The position numbers were made by a program, and so were the translations under genes. Source: a virus. From it: a stretch of 64,000 nt of DNA. Below the pieces are notes generated by a model. That model was not told where the DNA came from. It was given only the letters and a program-made list of their open reading frames with translations, and made no database searches. The stretch covers positions 62,001 to 126,000 of IMG/VR virus record IMGVR_UViG_3300035156_000206; one strand, given 5' to 3'. This document shows positions 6,911 to 14,473 of this stretch, in pieces (positions within the stretch are counted from its first letter, which is position 1; every line of letters starts with the position of its first letter).

Positions 6911-8137
6911 ATGAACGAGCGTCAAATCCAACTGTTTTCACACTTAAAGAACCTCGTCGCAACGACTGAAGTGTTCCTTACAAAAATCCACCAACTCGAT
7001 GACTGTTTCTTCCAGGTATTTGACTACCGCCTGGCTCGATACTCTGACTTCCTGCTGCCTGATGCGCGGGAAGCACGTGGTATCATGTTCGAAGTTGACC
7101 GTGATGGTATGCCTCTGCGGTTGGCTTGCTGGATGCCTTCCAAGTTCTTCAACCTGAACGAAAATCCAATGACGATGGACCTCGACCTGTCTGATGCTAA
7201 CATCAGCGGTGTGATGGAGAAGCTTGATGGTTCAATCATCTCGACGATGATGCACAAAGGCAAGATGATCCTGAAGTCGAAGACCTCCCTGAGCTCAGAG
7301 CACGTCGCAGTGGCACAAGCATACCTCGAAAAGAACTCGTACTTCCGTGAGATCCTAGAATACCCAACAAAGAACGGCTATTCAGTTCACATGGAGCTGA
7401 CAAGTCCCGACCTGCGCATCGTGCTGGGCTACCCAGAAGTAAAGCTGACCATACTGTCGATGCGTCGTCTGTCCGATGGTGCAATGGTGAATCGTCATAA
7501 CTTCTACGATCACTTCCCATGTGATTACCGTGATGGCTTCCAACTTGATCAATGGGTCAAAGATATGGACCCAATTCAGTTTGCTGGTAAGGGCATCCCA
7601 TTTGATAACCAAGTGACTTTGTTCAAGCTGCGAGGCGTCGATCACAATGATACCATGTACGTATCGAAGTTCATTGATGCCATCAAAGCAATGGTAGGCG
7701 TGGAGGGCTACATTGTCCGATTGGTTAATGGTGAACACATCAAGATCAAGTGCGATTGGTACTGTGCATTGCATCACACCAAGGACTCAATCTCTGCACC
7801 CCGCCGTTTGTTTGAATGCATTCTGAATGGTGCTGCTGATGACCTGAAGGCTATGTTTGCAGTTGATCCAATTACGTGTGCACGCATCGTGGAAATGGAA
7901 GACAAGGTTGTTGCAAAATATAACTCGCTTGTCAACAAAGTTGAAACGTTCTACGATAGCAATCGCTCGCTCGATCGTAAGTCATACGCGATTGCAGCTA
8001 CCGCAGAAAAAGAAGACAACCTGATGGGCTTGAAAATGGCTTTGTATTTGGGCAAGACCAACGACTACAAAGAGTTCTTCTTGAAGCACCCAGAGATGTT
8101 TGGCATCAATGCAAAGGATGAAGGTTTCCCAGAATGA
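6911..8137 (+). CDS. rnlA: T4 RNA ligase 1 homologue (RnlA)
   Basis: ATP-dependent RNA ligase that in T4 reseals tRNA cut by host anticodon nucleases. The 408-residue protein has the nucleotidyl-transfer motif EKLDGSII with Lys104 as predicted AMP acceptor (T4 uses Lys99), YSVHMELTSPDLRIVLGY (about 156-173), and the motif IV/V pair VEGYIVRL and HIKIKCDWY. The C-terminal helical domain typical of Rnl1 follows. Length is near T4 gp63 (374). It has its own promoter and ends in an ATGA overlap with a small zinc protein. With the HAD phosphatase, CCA-adding enzyme and 2H protein encoded elsewhere here, it forms an RNA-repair set. Confidence 0.93.
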   Translation: MNERQIQLFSHLKNLVATTEVFLTKIHQLDDCFFQVFDYRLARYSDFLLPDAREARGIMFEVDRDGMPLRLACWMPSKFFNLNENPMTMDLDLSDANISGVMEKLDGSIISTMMHKGKMILKSKTSLSSEHVAVAQAYLEKNSYFREILEYPTKNGYSVHMELTSPDLRIVLGYPEVKLTILSMRRLSDGAMVNRHNFYDHFPCDYRDGFQLDQWVKDMDPIQFAGKGIPFDNQVTLFKLRGVDHNDTMYVSKFIDAIKAMVGVEGYIVRLVNGEHIKIKCDWYCALHHTKDSISAPRRLFECILNGAADDLKAMFAVDPITCARIVEMEDKVVAKYNSLVNKVETFYDSNRSLDRKSYAIAATAEKEDNLMGLKMALYLGKTNDYKEFFLKHPEMFGINAKDEGFPE

Positions 8138-8334
8138 AAATCCTGTTCCAAGGAAAGATACCTGCAGAGCGCGAATACGTTTGCACCTGCAGTACTTGCA
8201 GCACCAAGTTTGAGTTCCAACAAAAAGAAGGAACCTACATCTCAGACCAACGAGATGGGGACTCAATATCAATCGCTTGCCCAACATGCAAAAAGACATG
8301 CTGGGTAAGTGCAAGCATGTACAAGAGGAATTAA
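8134..8334 (+). CDS. Small zinc-ribbon-like protein
   Basis: Encodes 66 residues. It contains cysteine clusters CTCSTC (about 17-22) and CPTCKKTC (about 49-56), which could ligate one zinc as a ribbon. The ATG overlaps the rnlA stop (ATGA) and the stop overlaps the next ATG. Function unknown; nucleic-acid or protein binding is plausible from the zinc ribbon alone. Confidence 0.65.
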   Translation: MKILFQGKIPAEREYVCTCSTCSTKFEFQQKEGTYISDQRDGDSISIACPTCKKTCWVSASMYKRN

Positions 8335-8711
8335 TGCTACCAAGTGAACTCCTGATTGCGGCGAAAGCCGTGATCACTTCTCCAGAATGCTGGACAACAG
8401 ATACATTTGCGCGTAATGCACAAGGAATGCCAGTATCTCCTTGGGCACCAACAGCCACATGTTGGTGCTCAGTTGGGGCAATGCAGAAAGTAGGATACAA
8501 GCCAATGGAAGATGGCGCCCCCAACCCTGGGCTACTGTATGGGGATGATGAAGGTGATACGGAACTGATTCAGAGTACCGCTATTCACTTTTTGTTCCAT
8601 GCCTTTGGCCCGGACGGAATTGGTACAAATAACGACCGATTGTCACATTCAGGAGTAATGGCTGTCTGGGACAAAGCTATCGAAGCAGCGAAACGAAAGG
8701 AAGTGGAATGA
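8334..8711 (+). CDS. DUF6197-like protein, paralogue 1 of 3
   Basis: Encodes 125 residues from the ATG at 8334 (AGAGGAA upstream, TAATG overlap). Shared pattern with the next two genes: an N-terminal helix LLIAAKAVITSPECWTTDTFARN, then CWCSVGAMQK, and near the end a G/HP-x-V-x-x-WDKAIE helix (SGVMAVWDKAIEAA). This resembles the DUF6197 family found in phages and actinobacteria, function unknown. The three genes are in tandem and diverged, so they arose by duplication. Confidence 0.65.
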   Translation: MLPSELLIAAKAVITSPECWTTDTFARNAQGMPVSPWAPTATCWCSVGAMQKVGYKPMEDGAPNPGLLYGDDEGDTELIQSTAIHFLFHAFGPDGIGTNNDRLSHSGVMAVWDKAIEAAKRKEVE

Positions 8712-9058
8712 CCACACCACTTGACCTACTAGTAGAAGCTCGTGCCTTAATTGCTGAGCGTAAGAACTGGATTTCTGGTGCATACGCTCAGAACGAGCAT
8801 GGCCGTGAAGTGAACCCTCGCAGTGAGCAGGCTTGCAAGTTCTGCTCATTGGGTGCAATCCAGCGAGCCTATGCAAATCGCAACATTGTTGACCCGTCAG
8901 TTGGGCTCTTTGTTGACTACGAAGCGCGTCACGCATTGGAGAAGGTTGTGGGATCCATCGCCTTGTTCAATGACAAGCATGGTCACCCTCAAGTGTTGGC
9001 TGCTTGGGACAAAGCAATTGAATCACTACGATTGGAACAAAATGCAAACGACAGCTGA
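8708..9058 (+). CDS. DUF6197-like protein, paralogue 2 of 3
   Basis: Encodes 116 residues; ATG overlaps the upstream stop. Same domain as its neighbours: LLVEARALIAERKNWISGAYAQN, KFCSLGAIQRAY, FNDKHGHPQVLAAWDKAIES. This copy is closest to the published family pattern (ARALIA...W...ayA, WCalGAl, FND..gh..Vl...d.AI). Cytoplasmic, no catalytic motif evident. Confidence 0.65.
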   Translation: MTTPLDLLVEARALIAERKNWISGAYAQNEHGREVNPRSEQACKFCSLGAIQRAYANRNIVDPSVGLFVDYEARHALEKVVGSIALFNDKHGHPQVLAAWDKAIESLRLEQNANDS

Positions 9059-9428
9059 TCTGTTAAGGGCCGCTAAGGCAGAGATCGCAGATGAGACCAA
9101 GTGGACCCAATATACATTGGCTCGTGATTCCAATGGGAACGCACTCGAGATAGCTTGTGACCCAGGAGCCGTGTGTTTTTGCACTTTTGGGGCCATTATG
9201 AAGGTGTCTGGTTACAACGTAGAGCAGGCATATTGGAACCATTCGATACCAGCTTTGGACGAAACGAAGCGTCTGCACATGCTTGTGCAAGCGGTAGAGA
9301 ACCTGCGCGAGTACGCGAAGAAGGAAATGATTGGCGACACCAACGATTCATCTACCCATCCTCAAGTGATGGAATGGTTCGACAAAGCAATTGAACGTGC
9401 AGTACAACGGGAGGCAGAATATGGTTGA
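9042..9428 (+). CDS. DUF6197-like protein, paralogue 3 of 3
   Basis: Encodes 128 residues from the ATG at 9042 inside the 3' end of paralogue 2; upstream in-frame starts would overlap that gene by more than 200 bases. Shared elements: LLRAAKAEIADETKWTQYTLARD, CFCTFGAIMKV and STHPQVMEWFDKAIERA. It has a short insertion in the middle relative to paralogue 2. Function unknown. Confidence 0.62.
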   Translation: MQTTADLLRAAKAEIADETKWTQYTLARDSNGNALEIACDPGAVCFCTFGAIMKVSGYNVEQAYWNHSIPALDETKRLHMLVQAVENLREYAKKEMIGDTNDSSTHPQVMEWFDKAIERAVQREAEYG

Positions 9429-9747
9429 GTTATCACAGGTCAAGTTCGTCAAGGTGTATGCTGCCCATGGCGATGGTGGTGAACGTGCGCAAGGGCCAAT
9501 TATTGGGTACTTCTCAAGTGCATTCAAGGCATCAAACTACGCACGCAATGCTGGCTTCTATGGCAGTGATGGAGGTACTAGCATTGTGCCAGCAGTGAAC
9601 ATCGATGGCAAGATTTACGTCCTATCACAAGAAGGTGCAATTGACTTAGATGGTGAGCAGGTACAACGCGACGCCAATCTCCGTGCTCAAACCATTGCAT
9701 CGCTCTCAGTTGAGCAGTTGCGCGTTCTTGGGTTGCTACAGCCATGA
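9421..9747 (+). CDS. Conserved phage protein of unknown function
   Basis: Encodes 108 residues from the ATG at 9421 with GGGAGG nine bases upstream; a frame-compatible ATG at 9391 lacks this. It begins with a beta-rich part (KFVKVYAAHGDGGERAQGPIIGYFSS, then NARNAGFYGSDGG) and ends in a helix (RDANLRAQTIASLSVEQLRVLGLL). I recall similar proteins in other large phages but no assigned function. Confidence 0.6.
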   Translation: MVELSQVKFVKVYAAHGDGGERAQGPIIGYFSSAFKASNYARNAGFYGSDGGTSIVPAVNIDGKIYVLSQEGAIDLDGEQVQRDANLRAQTIASLSVEQLRVLGLLQP

Positions 9748-9950
9748 GCATATTCGAAGTTGCAATCATTTTGTTCATCCTGTGTATCCTTGCCTGTGTT
9801 GGTGTATCAGGGTACCACGAAGTTACCACCCCTCAGCCACCACTGGTGTACGAATGCTACAAGGGATTGACGTACGAAGTCAAACCAAATGGTGTCCGTC
9901 AAATCATCTACGCTGACCGTCGTAGCACTTTTATAACTTGCAAAGGATAA
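9744..9950 (+). CDS. Small membrane-anchored protein, paralogue A
   Basis: Encodes 68 residues: one N-terminal membrane span (about 5-23, VAIILFILCILACVGVSGY) and an outside domain with YECYKGLTYEV...FITC. Two cysteines could form a disulphide in the periplasm. The next gene encodes the same layout (span, then C-x-K-G-x-x-Y...C), so the two are tandem duplicates. ATGA overlap with the gene before. Confidence 0.62.
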   Translation: MSIFEVAIILFILCILACVGVSGYHEVTTPQPPLVYECYKGLTYEVKPNGVRQIIYADRRSTFITCKG

Positions 9951-9953
9951 TAT

Positions 9954-10145
9954 ATGGATAAGTTTATTTACGCAGTGATCGCAGGGCTGATCACATTGAT
10001 GTTTGTTGGGGCATACCTTCAGCATGAAGAAAACAAAGGATCGGTTATGGTTTGCCATAAAGGGTTCCAGTACCTGCAAAACCCAGATGGTGCATTACAT
10101 CTACAGACGGATGAAAATGGCAACAAGGAACGTTGCACTGAGTAG
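9954..10145 (+). CDS. Small membrane-anchored protein, paralogue B
   Basis: Encodes 63 residues: N-terminal span (about 4-22, FIYAVIAGLITLMFVGAYL) and a domain with MVCHKGFQYLQNPDG...ERC, matching the pattern of the preceding gene. ATG at 9954 has AAAGG eight bases upstream. Probably a periplasm-facing inner-membrane protein; function unknown. Confidence 0.62.
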   Translation: MDKFIYAVIAGLITLMFVGAYLQHEENKGSVMVCHKGFQYLQNPDGALHLQTDENGNKERCTE

Positions 10146-10151
10146 TAACCG

Positions 10152-10180
10152 TTGACTTCAGTTGAATATTATGTTAAGGT
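10152..10180 (+). promoter_or_regulatory. Promoter of the CCA-adding enzyme gene, overlapped by a hairpin
   Basis: GTTGACTT at 10151-10158 matches the -35 of other promoters here (TTGACT 10152-10157). The best -10 at 17-bp spacing is TAAGGT (10175-10180), weak, and it lies in the loop of the palindrome at 10161-10196. The site may depend on or be blocked by a factor binding that palindrome. Confidence 0.45.
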
Positions 10181-10196
10181 GAACATAATATTCAAC
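10161..10196 (+). promoter_or_regulatory. Perfect 15-bp inverted repeat upstream of cca
   Basis: GTTGAATATTATGTT (10161-10175) and AACATAATATTCAAC (10182-10196) are perfectly complementary, separated by AAGGTG. There is no T tract after it, so it is not a terminator. It ends 13 bases before the ATG at 10210 and abuts the AGGG ribosome site. It could be a DNA operator over the promoter or an RNA hairpin controlling translation. Confidence 0.8.
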
Positions 10197-10209
10197 TACA
10201 AGGGTAATC

Positions 10210-11346
10210 ATGTCAATGCATCAAGGCTACGTGTGGGATCTCGAAGTACCGCGCCGGATCGGCGATGCCAAGGTGTACATTGTTGGTGGATGGGTCCGAG
10301 ACAAGTTCATGGGTTGTCCATCACAGGACAAGGACTTCCTGGTCGTGGGTGGCACTCATGAACTGATGATCGAGCATGGTTACAAGCAAGTTGGTTTGGA
10401 CTTTCCTGTATACTTGCATCCAGAATCCGGTGATGAGTACGCACTCGCTCGCACTGAACGCAAGACTGGGCCCGGTTACGGTGGCTTCAGTACTGACAGC
10501 TCCCCTACTATTACAGTAGAAGAAGATCTGATGCGCCGTGACTTGACGATCAATGCGATGGCATTGGACCTCGAGACGGGTGAACTTATCGATCCGTGTG
10601 GTGGCCGCCACGACATGAACCGGACGTTCTTGCGCCACACAAGTGATGCATTCATGGAAGATCCAGTTCGCATCCTCCGTACGGCACGATTCGCTGCCCG
10701 CTACAACTTCAACGTTCACAAAACAACTAACGACTTCATGCGTGGCATGGTACTTGCGGGTGCCATGAACGAATTGGAGCCACATCGCGTATGGGCGGAA
10801 ATGTCACGCGGCCTGATGGAACGCAACCCACGCCAACTGTTTCAAGTCCTCGATGACTGTGAAGCACTGCGGGCAATGGAGCATCCGTGGGTTGGTGGCG
10901 TATACGCATCTGGCATCTGGATGACTGGTTACCCACTCAGCCCTCTTACCCTCCCTCAACGGTTCGCATTGATCTCCGAGCACTTCAGCCCAGAAGACTT
11001 GAAGAAGGCCCGTATTCCTACAGATTGCGCGCGGTTGAGTACAATCCTGCACGAATGGAAACACAGCGTTCCATTATATGATCAGGCAACTTCAGACACC
11101 AAGTTGAGGATGTTGGCCGGAGTAGGAGCAATTGGCAAAGATCGTGCCACTGATTTGTTCCCAAGATTCATCAGCACATTCTTGGCATGGGGTGATACAC
11201 GGTTTGATCAATTTCGTATTCCACAGATTGATCGCATGCAAACCCATGCCAATCACATTAACCTCCTTGTGCCACCAGCAGATCTCCCAGTTAAGCGGAT
11301 CCCTGAGTGGATGCTCACATCAAAGCGGGAGATTGTTCGTGGATGA
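10210..11346 (+). CDS. cca: CCA-adding tRNA nucleotidyltransferase
   Basis: Adds or repairs the 3'-CCA of tRNA. The 378-residue protein has the class II nucleotidyltransferase head: YIVGGWVRDKFMG (23-35), DKDFLVVGG (about 40-48, the metal-binding DxD region reads DKD), EEDLMRRDLTINAMALD (about 101-117), GGRHDM, and FMEDPVRILRTARFAARYNF. The C-terminal part is helical; the HD phosphohydrolase domain of E. coli Cca (412 residues) is not evident. The gene sits behind a hairpin regulator. A phage copy would restore tRNAs trimmed by host nucleases and mature phage tRNAs. Confidence 0.94.
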   Translation: MSMHQGYVWDLEVPRRIGDAKVYIVGGWVRDKFMGCPSQDKDFLVVGGTHELMIEHGYKQVGLDFPVYLHPESGDEYALARTERKTGPGYGGFSTDSSPTITVEEDLMRRDLTINAMALDLETGELIDPCGGRHDMNRTFLRHTSDAFMEDPVRILRTARFAARYNFNVHKTTNDFMRGMVLAGAMNELEPHRVWAEMSRGLMERNPRQLFQVLDDCEALRAMEHPWVGGVYASGIWMTGYPLSPLTLPQRFALISEHFSPEDLKKARIPTDCARLSTILHEWKHSVPLYDQATSDTKLRMLAGVGAIGKDRATDLFPRFISTFLAWGDTRFDQFRIPQIDRMQTHANHINLLVPPADLPVKRIPEWMLTSKREIVRG

Positions 11347-11728
11347 TCCATTTGTCATTTACAAAGAGTGGCCGATTGATACAATCAAGGATGCTCTGGA
11401 AGACTTCAAGCGCCAGATGTACAGTGGTGCTACATCCTCCGAGCTCCGCGCAGGCATGCAGTGCTTTGACTTCCTGACTCGGCGCACAGATTTGCCAAGG
11501 CTGGTAATGATCATGATCGGTGCTGCAATGGATGAAGCCGAGATGCGGATCACGGTGATGGATGAAGTCGATTCCATGGCAATTGACCAGGAAGAAGCAC
11601 GGCAAGCACTCATCATGAGCATCAAGATAATGGACATGACGATGAAGCGCGTGATGGATCATGCCCGCAATATGTCTGAGGAGAACCTCAGAGCAGCCGT
11701 AAAACGCAGGGCAGAATTCTATGGATGA
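11339..11728 (+). CDS. Conserved helical protein, tandem paralogue 1
   Basis: Encodes 129 residues from a GTG at 11339 (GGGAG nine bases upstream). This start is chosen because the encoded MDDPFVIYKEW aligns with MDDNPLQVYKAW of the next gene. Shared core: FKRQMY...ELRAGMQCFDFLTRRTDLP...MDEAEMRITVMDEVD. Helical, acidic, rich in methionine. The family is unknown to me. It overlaps the cca stop by 8 bases. Confidence 0.62.
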   Translation: MDDPFVIYKEWPIDTIKDALEDFKRQMYSGATSSELRAGMQCFDFLTRRTDLPRLVMIMIGAAMDEAEMRITVMDEVDSMAIDQEEARQALIMSIKIMDMTMKRVMDHARNMSEENLRAAVKRRAEFYG

Positions 11729-12134
11729 CAATCCTCTCCAGGTATACAAGGCTTGGCCAGAATCGACTGTGCGGGAGGCGTTTGATGAATTCAAACGCCA
11801 GATGTACGACGATGCTGGTCAGGAAGAGTTGAGAGCAGGTATTATGTGCTTCGACTTCATTACCAAGCGCAGTGACCTTCCCGAGCAGTTAATCGAGTCG
11901 ATCGAATACAGCATGATGGAAGCCCGGTGGCGCATTTCATTGCTGGACGATTACGATGCCGATCAACGGCAGAAGGTATCGACGGAGGAAACAATTGACC
12001 GTGCCATTGAGGTCATGGCCCACATGAAAAGGAGCATACAAGGTTTACGCACTGTGATCACTATGCATGCTCCAGACGACCCATTGGGATATATCCGCAG
12101 AATGAACCGTGAACGCCAAAATAAAGCCTCCTAG
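11721..12134 (+). CDS. Conserved helical protein, tandem paralogue 2
   Basis: Encodes 137 residues, ATG at 11721 with AGGGCAG upstream, overlapping the previous gene by 8 bases. Core FKRQMYDDAGQEELRAGIMCFDFITKRSDLP...MMEARWRISLLDDYD repeats that of its neighbour, so the pair is a tandem duplication. Its final codons run into a terminator stem. Function unknown. Confidence 0.62.
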   Translation: MDDNPLQVYKAWPESTVREAFDEFKRQMYDDAGQEELRAGIMCFDFITKRSDLPEQLIESIEYSMMEARWRISLLDDYDADQRQKVSTEETIDRAIEVMAHMKRSIQGLRTVITMHAPDDPLGYIRRMNRERQNKAS

Positions 12135-12150
12135 TGAGGCTTTTCTTTTT
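12123..12150 (+). terminator. Rho-independent terminator
   Basis: AAAGCCTC (12123-12130) pairs with GAGGCTTT (12136-12143) and runs into TTCTTTTT. The stem includes the last codons of the preceding gene. Confidence 0.9.
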
Positions 12151-12169
12151 CTACTTGTTGAAATAATTG

Positions 12170-12197
12170 TTGACTTCATGGGAAAAAGCCGTATAAT
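12170..12197 (+). promoter_or_regulatory. Sigma70 promoter for the HD hydrolase operon
   Basis: TTGACT (12170-12175), 16-bp spacer, consensus TATAAT (12192-12197). Immediately downstream of a terminator and 31 bases upstream of the next ATG. Confidence 0.85.
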
Positions 12198-12228
12198 GAT
12201 CTTATTGATTAAATATTGAACGGATTTA

Positions 12229-12864
12229 ATGATGGAGTTAGCGTTAACACCTGCTCAGTTGCATGCCAAGCACAAGAATACGCTGTACTGGCAGCTTCAT
12301 GGACTCAAAATGTACCGAGCTCTGGATGCGTTCCACTTTGTTGAAACTCGGATGGCTGGTTCATTCCGAAAAGACGGTGTTACTCCATCGTTCTTCCACC
12401 AGGTAAGCCAGTGCTTACGGGCGTTTACTCTCCGCAAGGTAATCGACTTCGAAGGTCTGATCTGCACCATTTTGCTGCACGATGACCTGGAAGACTACGA
12501 TACTGACTTCGACTGGTTCAAAATGAAATTTGGCCAGGACATCTACGACTCGGTGTGGCCGATGTCAAAAACGTACATGGGATTCGTAAAAGATCCACAG
12601 CAAGTGTTCTGGGAGATTGGCAACAACCATAATTCCTCACTTGCTAAGATGTTGGACCGGGCTGACAACTTCTCCACCATGAATGGTGTATTCAGCCCGG
12701 CCAAGCAAGTCGAGTACATTGACGAAGGCGTACATCTGTTCTTGCCGATGTCGAAACGTGCTCGAAAGAAGTTCCCGCAGCAAATCTACGCGCATATTGG
12801 CGTGGAAGGGTTTTTGAAGTCGCAGATCCAACTGCTTAAAATAATCAACAATATTACCAACTGA
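12229..12864 (+). CDS. HD-domain hydrolase of SpoT/MESH1 type, probable (p)ppGpp hydrolase
   Basis: Encodes 211 residues with the layout of the Rel/SpoT hydrolase domain: His57 (SFFHQVSQCLRAF), the HD pair at 84-85 in ILLHDDLEDYDTDFDWFKMKFG, and Asp143 in SSLAKMLDRADNFSTM. The HD-x-x-ED signature and the K-x-x-DR-x-DN helix are typical of pyrophosphohydrolases that remove the 3'-pyrophosphate of ppGpp. There is no synthetase or TGS domain, as in small alarmone hydrolases. It has its own strong promoter. Likely roles are to blunt the stringent response or to counter alarmone-synthesising abortive-infection toxins; both are inference. Confidence 0.72.
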   Translation: MMELALTPAQLHAKHKNTLYWQLHGLKMYRALDAFHFVETRMAGSFRKDGVTPSFFHQVSQCLRAFTLRKVIDFEGLICTILLHDDLEDYDTDFDWFKMKFGQDIYDSVWPMSKTYMGFVKDPQQVFWEIGNNHNSSLAKMLDRADNFSTMNGVFSPAKQVEYIDEGVHLFLPMSKRARKKFPQQIYAHIGVEGFLKSQIQLLKIINNITN

Positions 12865-12875
12865 AGGAAAGCGCC

Positions 12876-13205
12876 ATGACTACCAATTCCGTATCCAACA
12901 TCGCCCGCGGTTCCAATGTACCTGTGCTGAAGCAGTCACCAGCGCCAGTCAAATTCGATCCGGACAACAAGGCTCACCGGATGGCTTTCGCCAAATTCCT
13001 GGCAACTGGCAAATGGGAACAAGGCGCTCTCCGCTTCGAGACCGAATGGCCGCACACCAGCGCCATCACCACGATCCACACCAGCCTGGTCAAATGGGCT
13101 CTCCGCAAAGAGACCTCGAAGATTGAAGGCGAAAAGGCTGTTGCGACGATGAAGATCGTGCCAAAGACGATGGTTAAGCAGGCACAGCCAGAAATGGTCA
13201 ACTAA
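12876..13205 (+). CDS. Protein of unknown function
   Basis: Encodes 109 residues with GAAGGAAAG before the ATG. A disordered Ser/Pro N-terminus is followed by a basic Trp-containing core (FAKFLATGKWEQGALRFETEWPHTS). Basic overall; possible nucleic-acid binding, but no family recognised. Co-transcribed with the HD hydrolase. Confidence 0.6.
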   Translation: MTTNSVSNIARGSNVPVLKQSPAPVKFDPDNKAHRMAFAKFLATGKWEQGALRFETEWPHTSAITTIHTSLVKWALRKETSKIEGEKAVATMKIVPKTMVKQAQPEMVN

Positions 13206-13207
13206 CC

Positions 13208-13450
13208 ATGAAGGTCACCAAAACAGTGGCCCATGAGCTGACACCGGAGGAGATTGAGTCCATCCTGTGCCAGCACCTGAAGCTTGACCCAAAAGAAATC
13301 ACCTTCAAATATGTGCTGCATGACGTCAGTGACAATGATTCTCGGTTTCCACAAATGGAAGTGAAGCATTTGACGATGACCCACACATTTGTGCGAGAAG
13401 TACCTGATGGAACTTCAATGGCGCGCATCATCGCCAAATTTGGCGAATAG
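13208..13450 (+). CDS. Small protein of unknown function
   Basis: Encodes 80 residues, two bases after the previous stop. An N-terminal helix (HELTPEEIESILCQHL) precedes beta strands. Soluble. No family recognised. Confidence 0.58.
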   Translation: MKVTKTVAHELTPEEIESILCQHLKLDPKEITFKYVLHDVSDNDSRFPQMEVKHLTMTHTFVREVPDGTSMARIIAKFGE

Positions 13451-13458
13451 GGCATACC

Positions 13459-13728
13459 ATGCTGATGTCAGTTGCAGAGATACAAGTAGCATCTGAGCCT
13501 TACAATGAGTGCATCGACAGCACTCAAGGTGAGCGACATGACCTCGCCATGGGTACTACTCGGGAAGAACATTTTGGTTGGTTCTGTCAAGAGTGCTACC
13601 GACGGTACCATACGGACAACGACATTATGGTTCAGTACCAAGGCAGTAACACCTTTGTGTGTTGGGACCAGAATGGTAACATCCACGCCATTCTCGATTT
13701 TGATGCATTTGTAGCAAATTTTGGATAA
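13459..13728 (+). CDS. Small protein of unknown function
   Basis: Encodes 89 residues. One CxxC pair lies in GWFCQECYRRYH (about residues 41-52), which may bind metal, but the second ligand pair is not obvious (a single later Cys in FVCWDQNGN). Beta-rich C-terminus. No family recognised. Confidence 0.55.
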   Translation: MLMSVAEIQVASEPYNECIDSTQGERHDLAMGTTREEHFGWFCQECYRRYHTDNDIMVQYQGSNTFVCWDQNGNIHAILDFDAFVANFG

Positions 13729-13740
13729 CAGGAGCAGTAA

Positions 13741-14469
13741 GTGATTCGTTTGTTAGCACTCCCCTTGGCAGTCGCGTTGGTTGCCCCAGCTCAGGCACAG
13801 TCTTTTGACAAGTGCAAGAAGTTCTTCATCAATGGCTATGTGACGGATTTCGTCAAGCCTCCTCATGGTCAGCTCAAAGACCTGTGCTTCGATTCATTCG
13901 CAGTACTCTATTCAGGCCAAACCAAGACAGCAGTGTTCGTTGTTGAGCGCCTCAACAAGGCTCAACTCGAAGACGCTTCGGACGAAGAGCGATCCAACAA
14001 GTTCTATGAAGAAGCCCGTTTGCCATCTGCATACCGGGCTACCCTTGCTGACTACAAGGGACAAGCTGGCGAACAGATGTACGACCGTGGCCACATGGCT
14101 CCAGCGGGCGATATGCCGAATGTGCAATCCATGGCTCAGAGCTTTTCCTTGGCCAACATGGTGCCACAAGCGTCGAAAAACAATCGTGGCCCATGGCGCA
14201 GCCGTGTCGAAATGGCAACGCGCAAGTATGTGATGCGCGCCAAAGGTGATGTGATCGTCTTCACTGGTCCTGTATTCGAAACGGTACAGACTCTTGGTCC
14301 AAACAAAGTGTGGATCCCAACGCACCTGTTCAAACTGGTGTATGATGTTGAAACAGGACGCTCGTGGGCACATTGGATTGAAAATACCAACGCCGCAAAG
14401 GCTGGTCCTCCAATTACTCACGAGGAACTGATGAAACGTACAGGCATTCGGTTCATTCCACAAGAATAA
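13741..14469 (+). CDS. Secreted DNA/RNA non-specific endonuclease (NUC1 family)
   Basis: Encodes 242 residues from a GTG with AGGAG six bases upstream. Residues 1-20 are a classic Sec signal peptide ending AQAQ. The mature part holds the His-metal finger of the Serratia/EndA/NUC1 family: DRGHMAP (115-121, catalytic His118), SLANMVPQ (137-144, Asn139 metal ligand) and NNRGPW (147-152). These enzymes cut single- and double-stranded DNA and RNA with Mg2+. Export places it in the periplasm, where it could degrade DNA of superinfecting phages or released nucleic acid. It closes the operon that starts at 12229. Confidence 0.92.
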   Translation: MIRLLALPLAVALVAPAQAQSFDKCKKFFINGYVTDFVKPPHGQLKDLCFDSFAVLYSGQTKTAVFVVERLNKAQLEDASDEERSNKFYEEARLPSAYRATLADYKGQAGEQMYDRGHMAPAGDMPNVQSMAQSFSLANMVPQASKNNRGPWRSRVEMATRKYVMRAKGDVIVFTGPVFETVQTLGPNKVWIPTHLFKLVYDVETGRSWAHWIENTNAAKAGPPITHEELMKRTGIRFIPQE

Positions 14470-14473
14470 CTCG

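Noticed and set aside
10862-11728. Extension of the 11339 gene to an ATG at 11132
   Set aside because: It would overlap cca by over 200 bases; the GTG at 11339 gives a ribosome site and a start aligning with its paralogue.
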